This document shows, piece after piece, positions 1 through 6,109 of a stretch of DNA of 9,073 bases. The stretch's first letter is position 1; each line of letters starts with the position of its first letter. The stretch is taken from assembly GCA_016200125.1 (NCBI GenBank), contig JACQFK010000455.1:1-9073 (forward strand), in the 5' to 3' direction. Made by a program: the position numbers and the translations under genes. The notes under the pieces were generated by a model. That model did no database searches. It was not told where the DNA came from and saw only the letters and a program-made list of their open reading frames with translations. This stretch comes from Planctomycetota bacterium (lineage in GTDB: Bacteria > Planctomycetota > MHYJ01 > JACPRB01).

Positions 1-660
1 ATCTACTTCCTGGAGCCCGACGGCGCCGTGGTCGACTCGCTTGCGCTCTGTCACGTGACGGCGAACAGCCTCCTCGAGAACCTGGCGGCCTTCGAGCGCG
101 GGAGCGGACCGACGCTGGTGCCTCCGGCTGATCAGGCCGCGCCGCCTCCGGGGACCCAGGTCCTTCATCTCACCTCGCGCTACCTCGACAAGGAAGGCAA
201 ACCCCTCAAGTTCTCCCCGCGGGCATCGTACCATGCGTTCCCCGCCGAGGAATGGGTCGCGCTCACGCCCGCCGAGGAGGCAGGACTCGTGCCCGACGCC
301 GCCGCTGCGCCCGGGGCGACCTGGTACGTCGACATGGCGGTCGCCGCGAGGCTGCTGTCGCGGTTCTATCCGCTCACCGGAAACTTCGGCCCCTCCGACC
401 GGAACCGCATCGAGGAGGCCGGCCTGTCCGCGACCGTCGTCTCGGGCCGGCACTCCGTCGCGTGGATCCGGCTGAACGGCCACGTGAGGCTGGGCCACAC
501 GTTCATGGCGGACAAGGACGAGCGTCCGGTCCAGGCCAGCGTGACCGGCTACCTCGAGTACGACCGTCAGGGGAAGAAGGTCCGCGCGCTCCGGCTCGTC
601 ACCGAGCAGGCCTTCTACGGCAAGGAGAGCTTCTGCGTGGCGCTGACGGAGGCCCGGTAG
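1..660 (+). CDS. C-terminal part of an unrecognised protein (5' end outside window)
   Basis: The frame is open from base 1 to the TAG at 658-660, giving 219 visible residues. An internal ATG at 28 exists, but the in-frame codons before it (IYFLEPDGAVVDS) read as normal protein, so the gene very likely starts upstream of the window. The beginning, with 'YFLEPDGAVVDS', resembles the late strand of a thioredoxin-like fold ('fldpdGkvv'), but this is a weak impression. The rest has no transmembrane segment and no catalytic signature I recognise. The C-terminal third (from about 'WYVDMAVAARLLSRFYP' to the end) alternates short beta-like stretches and ends in 'ALRLVTEQAFYG', which suggests a beta-rich domain. 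The gene converges with the hydrolase at 664-1428, with 3 bp between the two stop codons. Base composition and codon use match the neighbours. That the gene is real is likely; its function is unknown. Confidence 0.75.
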   Translation: MYFLEPDGAVVDSLALCHVTANSLLENLAAFERGSGPTLVPPADQAAPPPGTQVLHLTSRYLDKEGKPLKFSPRASYHAFPAEEWVALTPAEEAGLVPDAAAAPGATWYVDMAVAARLLSRFYPLTGNFGPSDRNRIEEAGLSATVVSGRHSVAWIRLNGHVRLGHTFMADKDERPVQASVTGYLEYDRQGKKVRALRLVTEQAFYGKESFCVALTEAR

Positions 661-663
661 TCG

Positions 664-1428
664 CTAGGGCTGGCGGGAGTGCTCCTTGAAGAACTTCACG
701 ATGAGGGCGGGGGCTTCCGCGGGGTACTGATGTCCGCCGTCGTGGATGAAGGTCACCACCGGCGACTCCTTTGACGACGCGTACTGCGTGCATCCCTTGT
801 CCCACTCCGTTCCCTTCTCTTCGCACCCGTTGAAGGCGCGCACGAGGGTCAGCGCCAGCTGCTGGATCTCGAATTTCACCAGGGGATCCTTCTGTCCCGC
901 CGCGTGGAAGACCGGGCAGGGATTCGTGTCCTTCAGGTTGCGCGCGCCCGCCGCGGCCGAGGGGGCGATCGCGGCGAAGACGCCGGGCCGGCTCGCCCAG
1001 AGGAGATAAGTGAAGCCGCCGCCGTTCGAGTGGCCGGTGCAGTAGACGCGATGCTCGTCGATCTTGTGCTTCTCCTTCGACCAGGCCAGGACCGCGTCGA
1101 AGAGCTTGAGATCGCGGTCCTCCTGCTCGCCCGGCGCGGCCTGCCAGCCCGCCTTCTTCCCCTCGGGATCCGTCAGCCGGCCCGGGGTGGGCAGACCCTG
1201 CAAGTACACGACGACGGCCTCGGGCCAGAGCTCGTGGATCTTGAACGAGCGGGCGGCGTTCTGCATGGAGCCGCCGTGGCCGTGGAAGCCGAACACGAGC
1301 GGCGGCGCGCCGGCGCCTTCCTTCGAGGGCGCGCAGACGAGCCCCTCGCGCGCCGTGCCGTCGACCGTCCACTCCACCTTCTGGGGGTCGCCGGCGGCGA
1401 GCAGCCAGGCCATCACGATCGTGATCAC
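664..1428 (-). CDS. secreted alpha/beta hydrolase, PHB-depolymerase / feruloyl-esterase-like (LpqC type)
   Basis: This 254-residue protein has the layout of the esterase/PHB-depolymerase (LpqC, CE1-like) group. Visible elements are an oxyanion-hole stretch HGHGG at about 49-53, the nucleophile elbow GHSNGG at 132-137 (Ser134), a probable acid Asp181 in 'AGQKDPLV', and the catalytic His233 in 'DGGHQYP'. A short hydrophobic N-terminus (about residues 1-12) could be a signal peptide, so export is likely. Substrates in the family are ester bonds in polyhydroxyalkanoates or feruloylated and acetylated polysaccharides; the real substrate cannot be told. The start is uncertain: GTG at 1428 gives the longest product, and an in-frame ATG at 1413 is an alternative. 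Neither has a good Shine-Dalgarno site. Four further Cys residues (130, 171, 202, 213) could form disulfides after export. The gene diverges from arfB, with 60 bp between the starts. Confidence 0.85.
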   Translation of the reverse strand: MITIVMAWLLAAGDPQKVEWTVDGTAREGLVCAPSKEGAGAPPLVFGFHGHGGSMQNAARSFKIHELWPEAVVVYLQGLPTPGRLTDPEGKKAGWQAAPGEQEDRDLKLFDAVLAWSKEKHKIDEHRVYCTGHSNGGGFTYLLWASRPGVFAAIAPSAAAGARNLKDTNPCPVFHAAGQKDPLVKFEIQQLALTLVRAFNGCEEKGTEWDKGCTQYASSKESPVVTFIHDGGHQYPAEAPALIVKFFKEHSRQP

Positions 1429-1476
1429 GAGAAGTTAGACCCGGAGCGGGCCCTCTCGGGTTCGGTGAAAGCGTGG

Positions 1477-1488
1477 TATAGTCGGCGT
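1477..1488 (+). promoter_or_regulatory. -10 box for arfB, leaderless arrangement
   Basis: TATAGT at 1477-1482 matches the sigma70 -10 consensus in five of six positions. Only six bases (CGGCGT) separate it from the ATG at 1489, so transcription would begin at or within a base or two of the start codon. There is no Shine-Dalgarno sequence. I see no good -35 box 16-18 bp upstream. Confidence 0.5.
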
Positions 1489-1908
1489 ATGCCCGACATC
1501 CCCGTGAACGAGCGCATCGTGGTCCCGGAGGCCGCGATCGAGACCAAGGCGGTCCGCTCCTCGGGCCCCGGCGGGCAGAACGTCAACAAGCTCGCCACCA
1601 AGATCCAGATGTGGATCGATTTGGGAAGGATCACGGGGATGACGGGCGAGGAGCTCCTGCGCGTCCGCGAGTTCCTGAAGTCGCGGCTCGACAGCGACGG
1701 CCGGCTGATGGTCATGAGCCAGGAGACGCGCGACCAGGCGAGGAACCGCGAGGACTGCGCCGCCAAGGCGGCCGGACTGCTGCGCGCCGCCCTTGTCCGT
1801 CCCAAGGTCCGCCGCCCCACGCGTCCCACGCGGGCGTCCAAGGACCGCCGCATCGAGGCGAAGCGGCGCCATGCCGACCGCCTGCGCCAGCGGAACGTCG
1901 ACGACTGA
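1489..1908 (+). CDS. arfB: peptidyl-tRNA hydrolase ArfB (YaeJ family, ribosome rescue)
   Basis: ArfB frees ribosomes stalled on mRNAs without a stop codon by entering the empty A site and hydrolysing peptidyl-tRNA. The 139-residue product has the family length (about 140). It shows the catalytic loop SSGPGGQNVNK with GGQ at 28-30, a middle 'DGRLMVMSQETRDQARNRE' segment (70-88), and the arginine/lysine-rich tail from about 104 to 139. The tail includes 'RRPTRPTRASKDRR', nearly identical to the E. coli ArfB tail that threads into the mRNA channel. It lacks the codon-recognition domains of RF1/RF2, and the basic tail supports ArfB over other short GGQ proteins. The frame stays open far upstream (to about 904), but that part is antisense to the neighbouring hydrolase. 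The ATG at 1489 is where homology begins, and a -10-like box lies just before it. The gene converges with 1911-2708, with 2 bp between stops. Confidence 0.95.
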   Translation: MPDIPVNERIVVPEAAIETKAVRSSGPGGQNVNKLATKIQMWIDLGRITGMTGEELLRVREFLKSRLDSDGRLMVMSQETRDQARNREDCAAKAAGLLRAALVRPKVRRPTRPTRASKDRRIEAKRRHADRLRQRNVDD

Positions 1909-1910
1909 CG

Positions 1911-2708
1911 CTACTCGACCTTGCTGGTCATCTCCAGCGTCATCGGGCCCTGGCCGTTCAGCTTGAACTGGGCGTTCTCCGCCTTCATCGTCACGCTGCC
2001 CTTGCCCTTGACGCTCAGCGTGTAGCCGCGCTCGATCCAGACGACCACTTCGGTGTCGATTTTGACGGTGAGGTCGACGTCTCCCTCGGCCTTGCCGACG
2101 AGGTCGAGCACGGCGTTCAGGATCGCGCACTTGCGGCCGTCGACGTCCTTCACCGACAGGAACTTGACCTTGACCTTCGCGTCCTTGAGATCATTGTCGG
2201 CGCCGAGGAACTTGCGGACGTCGTCGCCCTGGAGCTCCCAGGCGTCCCCCGGCGCGACGGGATTCTTCGGGAAGATCCGGCTCGACCGGTCCGCCAAGTC
2301 GAGCTTGTTGAGCACCTTCTCCTCGAGGCCTTCCGCTCCCTCCCGCACGAGCTTGCCGTCCTTCATGGAGAGCGCGATCTTGCGGCCGTGGAGCGGCTTT
2401 TCCGACTTCTCCCACTGCAGGGTCGGCGGGCCCTTCTTCGCCTCGACGTGCTCCTGGCAGTCGAAGACGGAGCGGGTCACGGCGCCGTCGGCGACCTCGG
2501 CGTACTCGAGGGTGGCTTTCTGGACGTCCCGCTGCTCGAATTCGATCTCCTGCTCCTGGTCGCCGGCGACGACCTTCGCCTTCATGGACATCTCCATCTT
2601 CTCGGTCTTCTGGAGCTTGTCGCCCTTCTTCGGATTGAATTTGAGGGTGATCTTGTCCTGGGGGGCAAGCGCCAGCGCGAGGGCGAGCGCGAGGGAGAGG
2701 AGCTTCAT
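1911..2708 (-). CDS. secreted beta-rich protein of unknown function, DUF6263-like
   Basis: The 265-residue protein begins with a signal peptide made almost entirely of Leu-Ala repeats (MKLLSLALALALALAPQ), then 'ITLKFNPKKGDKLQ', a long run of charged beta-strand-like sequence, and 'FPKNPVAPGDAWEL' in the middle. The pattern 'F..KGDK...' early and 'P...V.PGD.W' later recalls the DUF6263-type exported proteins common in Planctomycetota and Bacteroidota, whose role is unknown. Family assignment is tentative. No catalytic motif or transmembrane segment follows the signal peptide. The start at 2708 is chosen because AAGGA lies at 2716-2720, seven bases before the ATG, and the signal peptide begins there; an in-frame extension to 2825 would run through the promoter. 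A -10-like box lies about 50 bp upstream. It diverges from the methyltransferase gene. Confidence 0.8.
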   Translation of the reverse strand: MKLLSLALALALALAPQDKITLKFNPKKGDKLQKTEKMEMSMKAKVVAGDQEQEIEFEQRDVQKATLEYAEVADGAVTRSVFDCQEHVEAKKGPPTLQWEKSEKPLHGRKIALSMKDGKLVREGAEGLEEKVLNKLDLADRSSRIFPKNPVAPGDAWELQGDDVRKFLGADNDLKDAKVKVKFLSVKDVDGRKCAILNAVLDLVGKAEGDVDLTVKIDTEVVVWIERGYTLSVKGKGSVTMKAENAQFKLNGQGPMTLEMTSKVE

Positions 2709-2715
2709 GGCGTCG

Positions 2716-2720
2716 TCCTT
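2716..2720 (-). promoter_or_regulatory. ribosome binding site of the DUF6263-like gene
   Basis: AAGGA on the minus strand with a seven-base spacer to the ATG at 2708. It decides between this start and an in-frame ATG 117 bases further upstream. Confidence 0.65.
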
Positions 2721-2723
2721 AAA

Positions 2724-2753
2724 CGGAAGTTCCCGGAACCGGGCGGAACCGCC
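2724..2753. repeat. three CGGAA units at exact 10-bp period (possible operator)
   Basis: CGGAA begins at 2724, 2734 and 2744 on the plus strand, with the second and third units extended to CGGAACCG. The first and second units also form the inverted pair GTTCC-C-GGAAC (2729-2739). The array sits immediately downstream of the minus-strand -10-like box (2756-2761), so it would cover the transcription start and early leader of the 1911-2708 gene. Spacing of one helical turn suits a protein bound on one DNA face. A role in the RNA leader or chance in GC-rich DNA are alternatives. Confidence 0.45.
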
Positions 2754-2755
2754 CC

Positions 2756-2761
2756 AGTATA
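2756..2761 (-). promoter_or_regulatory. -10 box for the DUF6263-like gene
   Basis: TATACT on the minus strand (AGTATA on plus) matches the -10 consensus in five of six positions. It would give a leader of about 40 bases that includes the AAGGA ribosome site. No convincing -35 box is seen 16-18 bp upstream, so an activator or an alternative sigma factor is possible. Confidence 0.45.
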
Positions 2762-2796
2762 CGACCCGCGGCCGCCGGGCGTACCGGTTCTTTCGC

Positions 2797-2826
2797 TTGC
2801 CCGGCGCCGACGGCACGGCGTACAAT
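2797..2826 (+). promoter_or_regulatory. sigma70-like promoter for the FkbM methyltransferase
   Basis: TTGCCC at 2797-2802, an 18-bp spacer, then TACAAT at 2821-2826. This is four of six and five of six matches to the consensus boxes. Transcription would begin near 2833, about 16 bases before the ATG. Confidence 0.5.
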
Positions 2827-2848
2827 CCGGGCCGGTCGCCGACTCCCG

Positions 2849-3592
2849 ATGAGACTCCTCAAGAATCTCCGGACCTTCAAGAACTGGACGGTCCACTACC
2901 GCAACCGGCTCCGCCTGGCCTCCGACAAGGGCCGGCGCGGCGTGATCGAGCTCCGGAGCGGGCCGAGCTTCGACTTCCGCTTCCACACCTCGGACCTGGC
3001 GACCCTGCGCTCGGTCTTCGTGGACGACAGCTATTTCCCCCCCGGAATCTCGATCCCGGAGGACGCGACGGTCCTCGACGTCGGGGCCCACATCGGATCC
3101 TTCACGGTCCTCGCCGGCACCCGCGCGCCGCGCGGCCGGGTCTTCTCCTTCGAGCCGGAGCCGGAGAACTTCGCCCTGCTCGAGGGGAACGCGCGGCGGA
3201 ACCGGCTCGACCCCGCCCGCTGCTTCAACTGCGCCGTCGCGGGCCGCGAGGAGGAGCGCGAGTTCTTCTCCGCGGTCAACCCCGGCCGCACCGGCTCGCA
3301 CTCCCTCTTCGAGACGGGGTCCGGGAAGTCCTACAAGGTCCGCTGCATCACGCTGCCGGCCCTGCTCAAGCAGCAGGGGCTGGACCGCATCGACCTGCTC
3401 AAGCTCGACTGCGAGGGCGCGGAGTGGGAGATCTTCGCGTCCCTGTCGGACGATGAACTTGCGCGCGTCCGGCAGATCGTCATGGAGGTCCACGGCGGCG
3501 ACAAGGCGGGGGCCTTCGAGCGGCTGAAGAAGCTGGGCTTCGCCGAGGTCCCGCACCGCAAACACAACTACGCGGCGTTCGCGCGCCGCTGA
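2849..3592 (+). CDS. FkbM-family SAM-dependent methyltransferase
   Basis: The 247-residue protein has the Rossmann-fold methyltransferase core of the FkbM family. Motif I, VLDVGAHIGSFT, starts at residue 75 and binds S-adenosylmethionine. The acidic end of strand 2 is 'FSFEPEPENF' (99-108), and the family-typical 'LLKLDCEGAEWEIF' is at 183-196. FkbM enzymes O-methylate sugars or small molecules, often in polysaccharide or lipopolysaccharide gene clusters. No glycosyltransferase or transport gene is nearby, so the acceptor cannot be inferred. The first 70 residues hold a basic segment and then a 'F.F.....D......F.D..Y' stretch typical of the region before motif I. The protein appears cytoplasmic. 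No Shine-Dalgarno is visible, although the leader predicted from the promoter is short (about 16 bases). The gene converges with 3594-4103 with a single base between the stop codons. Confidence 0.9.
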   Translation: MRLLKNLRTFKNWTVHYRNRLRLASDKGRRGVIELRSGPSFDFRFHTSDLATLRSVFVDDSYFPPGISIPEDATVLDVGAHIGSFTVLAGTRAPRGRVFSFEPEPENFALLEGNARRNRLDPARCFNCAVAGREEEREFFSAVNPGRTGSHSLFETGSGKSYKVRCITLPALLKQQGLDRIDLLKLDCEGAEWEIFASLSDDELARVRQIVMEVHGGDKAGAFERLKKLGFAEVPHRKHNYAAFARR

Positions 3593-3607
3593 GCTACATC
3601 GGCGCGC
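3581..3607. terminator. possible bidirectional stop-codon hairpin (FkbM / zinc-ribbon gene junction)
   Basis: GCGCGCCG at 3581-3588 is perfectly complementary in inverted orientation to CGGCGCGC at 3600-3607. The eleven-base loop contains the TGA of the plus gene and the TAG of the minus gene. There is no T-run after it on either strand, so it is not a standard intrinsic terminator. It could pause polymerase, protect 3' ends or be a by-product of GC-rich C-terminal codons. Confidence 0.35.
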
Positions 3608-4103
3608 CGCAGGACGTGCACTTCTTCGCGCTGTAGCCGCCCCGGGCGGAGCAGTTGTGGCAGTTCTTGGGCAGGAAGTGCAGGATGAGCAGGCCCAGGC
3701 AGCTGAGGAACCCGAGGAGGCCCAGGGCGCCGCTCCGGCCTTTCATCATCGCGTAGCAGACGAGTCCTCCGATCACGAGCGGGACGCCCACGAGCCGGAT
3801 CAGGAGGATGCTGCTCGCCACCGCCGGAGTGACCGGTCCTCCGGAGGCCAGCATAGCGGGGCCGGCGAACTGGAGGGCCAATCCCGGCAGGGCGAGCACG
3901 AAGCTCAGGATGTTGAGCTTCGAGATCCTGGCCCGGATCTCCTCCGCCCTCTGGGGGGAGATCTGTCCCACGGCGGCGACGCCGCTCTTCATGTTCATCA
4001 CGACGTCGGGCTTGCACTGGGCGCAGACGCTCTTTCCTCCGATCGTGACGAGCTGGTCGGCGGGAAGGACCGTCTTGCAGATGTCGCAGCGGCTGTCGGC
4101 CAT
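3594..4103 (-). CDS. three-helix membrane protein with zinc-ribbon-like Cys clusters at both ends
   Basis: The 169-residue protein has a CxxC pair at C6/C9 and another at C27/C30, as in a short zinc ribbon. A mixed stretch follows (31-62), then three hydrophobic helices at about 65-87, 95-120 and 126-144, and a second four-cysteine cluster at C148/C151 and C162/C165. No named family is recognised. Similar zinc-ribbon plus transmembrane proteins are common as uncharacterised genes. With three helices the two clusters would lie on opposite sides of the membrane unless one segment is re-entrant, which is unusual for a metal site. The ATG at 4103 is preferred over an upstream in-frame ATG at 4142 because the intervening DNA holds the promoter, with TTGACA overlapping the upstream start. 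The mRNA appears leaderless. The gene converges with the methyltransferase and diverges from the hydrolase operon. Confidence 0.75.
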   Translation of the reverse strand: MADSRCDICKTVLPADQLVTIGGKSVCAQCKPDVVMNMKSGVAAVGQISPQRAEEIRARISKLNILSFVLALPGLALQFAGPAMLASGGPVTPAVASSILLIRLVGVPLVIGGLVCYAMMKGRSGALGLLGFLSCLGLLILHFLPKNCHNCSARGGYSAKKCTSCGAPM

Positions 4104-4110
4104 ACCCGGA

Positions 4111-4138
4111 TTTATCCAGACGGTTCTCCCCTTGTCAA
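4111..4138 (-). promoter_or_regulatory. promoter for the zinc-ribbon membrane protein, leaderless
   Basis: On the minus strand a perfect TTGACA (plus coordinates 4133-4138), a 16-bp spacer and GATAAA (4111-4116) lie seven bases before the ATG at 4103. The predicted start of transcription coincides with the start codon, and no Shine-Dalgarno sequence is present. Confidence 0.6.
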
Positions 4139-4192
4139 ACATTTCCGCCGTTTCGGGGCCCCCTGAAAATTCGGGACAAGGTCCTGCCGTTC

Positions 4193-4198
4193 TATTAA
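4193..4198 (+). promoter_or_regulatory. possible -10 box for the hydrolase operon
   Basis: TATTAA lies about 28 bases before the ATG at 4226, leaving room for a leader of roughly 20 bases that includes the ribosome site AGGAG (4215-4219). The matching -35 region (about 4170-4175) is poor, so this call is weak. Confidence 0.3.
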
Positions 4199-4225
4199 GG
4201 TGATCCCTCTCTACAGGAGAAACCG

Positions 4226-4939
4226 ATGAAGACTGCGCTGCTGACCTCCCTGCTCTGGGCCGCGACCCTCACGGCCGCGACGGCCCAGGAGACCGGCTTT
4301 CTCGACAAGACCATCGAGTACAAAGAGGCCCAGGTGAAGTACGTCGTCTACGTGCCGAAGGGCTACACGCCCGAGAAGCCCTTGCCGTCGATCCTGTTCC
4401 TCCACGGTTCGGGCGAGCAGGGCGACGACGGGAAGAAGCAGGTGTCGGTCGGCCTCGGGGCGGCCATCAAGCTGGCCGAGGACCAGTGGAACTACATCGT
4501 GATGTTCCCCCAGAAGCCGGCGGGCCGCGGCGGCTTCATGGAGCACGAGAAGCTGATCCTCGACATCGTCGAGAAGACGAAGAAGGAGTACAAGATCGAC
4601 GAGAAGCGCCAGTACATCACCGGCCTGTCGATGGGCGGCATGGGGACCTGGTCGCTGATCTGCAAGTATCCCGACAAGTGGGCCGCCGCGGCGCCCGTGT
4701 GCGGGAGGGGCAATCCGGCCGACGCCCCCAAGATCAAGGACCTCCCGATCTGGAATTTCCACGGCGACAAGGACACCGCCGTGCCCATCAAGGGTTCGCA
4801 GGACATGATCGACGCCGTCAAGGCGGCCGGCGGCAACCCGAAGTTCACGATCTATCCGGGCGTAGGCCACAACTCGTGGGACAAGGCCTACCGCGAGGAG
4901 AAGTTGAACGAGTGGTTCCTGGAGAACGCGAAGAAGTAG
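4226..4939 (+). CDS. secreted alpha/beta hydrolase (phospholipase/carboxylesterase-like, dienelactone-hydrolase fold)
   Basis: First gene of the four-gene block. The 237-residue product has a clear signal peptide (1-20) ending A-T-A before Gln21, so the mature enzyme is probably exported. The hydrolase fold shows the oxyanion segment LHGSGE (59-64), the nucleophile elbow GLSMGG (133-138, Ser135), the acid Asp183 in 'HGDKDTAVP' and His215 in 'GVGHNSW'. The series matches the phospholipase/carboxylesterase and 'predicted peptidase' group, often found as accessory esterases or as domains of larger enzymes. The substrate is unknown; an ester or acyl group on an external compound is the safe reading. 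AGGAG at 4215-4219 with a six-base spacer fixes the start. The next gene begins 3 bp after its stop, which supports co-transcription. Confidence 0.9.
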   Translation: MKTALLTSLLWAATLTAATAQETGFLDKTIEYKEAQVKYVVYVPKGYTPEKPLPSILFLHGSGEQGDDGKKQVSVGLGAAIKLAEDQWNYIVMFPQKPAGRGGFMEHEKLILDIVEKTKKEYKIDEKRQYITGLSMGGMGTWSLICKYPDKWAAAAPVCGRGNPADAPKIKDLPIWNFHGDKDTAVPIKGSQDMIDAVKAAGGNPKFTIYPGVGHNSWDKAYREEKLNEWFLENAKK

Positions 4940-4942
4940 GCG

Positions 4943-6109
4943 ATGCGCACCGCATTCGTCCTCCTCTTCCTTGCGCGGACCGCGGCCGCGCAGTCCTCGT
5001 GGGTTCTTGAGGCGCTCTCGAAGGCGCCCAAGACCGTCGAGGCCGAAGGATTCCAGGTCGAGGGGCTCAAGGCGGTCTACTACGACGGCCTCCCCTGGAA
5101 GGGCAACCCCACGCGGGTCTTCGCCTGGATCGGGCTCCCCAAGGCCGAGGGCAAAGTACCCGCGATGGTGCTGGTCCACGGCGGGGGCGGGACCGCCTTC
5201 TCCGACTGGGCGAAGCTCTGGACCGGCCGCGGCTACGCGGCGATCGCGATGGATCTCTGCGGATCCGCCCCCCGCAAGGCCAAGCAGGGCTGGGAGCGCC
5301 ATGAGCAGGGCGGACCGCCGGGCTGGGGCGGCTTCGACCAGATCGACGTCGCCGAGAAGGACCAGTGGACCCATCACGCCGTCGCCGACGTGATCCTCGG
5401 CCATTCGTTGCTCCGGTCGTTTCCGGAGGTGGACCCGGACCGCATCGGCATCACCGGCATCTCCTGGGGCGGCTACCTGACCTGCATCAGCGCGAGCGTC
5501 GACAGCCGCTTCAAGTTCGCCGCGCCGGTCTACGGCTGCGGATTCCTCGGCGACAACTCCGCCTGGCTCGGCACCTTCGAGAAGATGGGCAGGGAGAAGG
5601 CCGACCGGTGGCTGAAGCTCTGGGACCCCTCGCAGTACCTCAAGCAGGCGAAGATGCCCTTCCTCTGGGTGAACGGCACCAACGACTTCGCCTACCCGCT
5701 GGACTCCTACCAGAAATCCTACCGGCTTCCGGCGATCGAGCGGACCCTGGCGATCCGCGTCCGCATGGCCCACGCCCACGGCGGTCCGGGCGAGAAGCCC
5801 GAGGAGATCCACGCGTTCGCGAACGCCCTCTTCAAGGGGGGCGCGCCGCCGGCGAAGATCACGGGCCAGGGCCTGGAGAAGGGCGGGGCCTGGGCGATGT
5901 TCTCGTCCAAGGCGCCCGTGGTGAAGGCGGAACTCACGTTCACGAAGGACGCCGGCAAGTGGCAGGCCCGCAAGTGGGAGACTCAACCTGCCCGGATCGA
6001 GAAGGACCGCGTCTCGGCCGCCCTTCCCGAAGGGGTCAAGGTCTTCTACCTCAACCTCTTCGACGACCGCGATCTCGTCGTCAGCACGGAACACGTCGAG
6101 CAGCCTTGA
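4943..6109 (+). CDS. secreted alpha/beta hydrolase, acetylxylan-esterase / PhoPQ-related type
   Basis: Second gene of the block, 388 residues. A signal peptide covers about 1-16 and ends A-A-A before Gln17. The catalytic set is HGGGG at 79-83 (oxyanion hole), GISWGG at 172-177 (Ser174), Asp248 in 'NGTNDFAYP' and a His in 'MAHAHGGPG' (His277 or His279). From about residue 300 a separate beta-rich C-terminal part follows, with 'AELTFTKDAGKWQARKWE' and 'FYLNLFDDRDLVVSTE'. That arrangement is seen in acetylxylan-esterase-like and PhoPQ-activated-type hydrolases of Planctomycetota. The enzyme probably cleaves acyl esters outside the cytoplasm; acetylated polysaccharide is one candidate. The start, 3 bp after the previous stop, lacks a strong Shine-Dalgarno, so translational coupling is likely. 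Its TGA overlaps the next ATG by one base (TGATG). Confidence 0.9.
   Translation: MRTAFVLLFLARTAAAQSSWVLEALSKAPKTVEAEGFQVEGLKAVYYDGLPWKGNPTRVFAWIGLPKAEGKVPAMVLVHGGGGTAFSDWAKLWTGRGYAAIAMDLCGSAPRKAKQGWERHEQGGPPGWGGFDQIDVAEKDQWTHHAVADVILGHSLLRSFPEVDPDRIGITGISWGGYLTCISASVDSRFKFAAPVYGCGFLGDNSAWLGTFEKMGREKADRWLKLWDPSQYLKQAKMPFLWVNGTNDFAYPLDSYQKSYRLPAIERTLAIRVRMAHAHGGPGEKPEEIHAFANALFKGGAPPAKITGQGLEKGGAWAMFSSKAPVVKAELTFTKDAGKWQARKWETQPARIEKDRVSAALPEGVKVFYLNLFDDRDLVVSTEHVEQP

Noticed and set aside
904..1488. In-frame upstream extension of arfB
   Set aside because: The extension is antisense to the hydrolase gene and is not part of the ArfB family. The family N-terminus and a -10-like box place the start at 1489.
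1611..2852. Plus-strand open frame of 413 codons starting inside arfB
   Set aside because: Starts in a different frame inside arfB and continues antisense to the signal-peptide gene at 1911-2708; no motif.
4104..4142. Upstream ATG for the zinc-ribbon membrane protein
   Set aside because: The extra 13 codons overlap a perfect TTGACA and the -10-like box, so this DNA is promoter rather than coding.
4211..6094. Long open frame (627 codons) on the minus strand across the first two operon genes
   Set aside because: It is antisense to two clear hydrolase genes with signal peptides and catalytic motifs. In DNA this GC-rich the opposite strand often lacks stops, and its translation is rich in Leu, Arg, Glu, Val and Gly without any domain.
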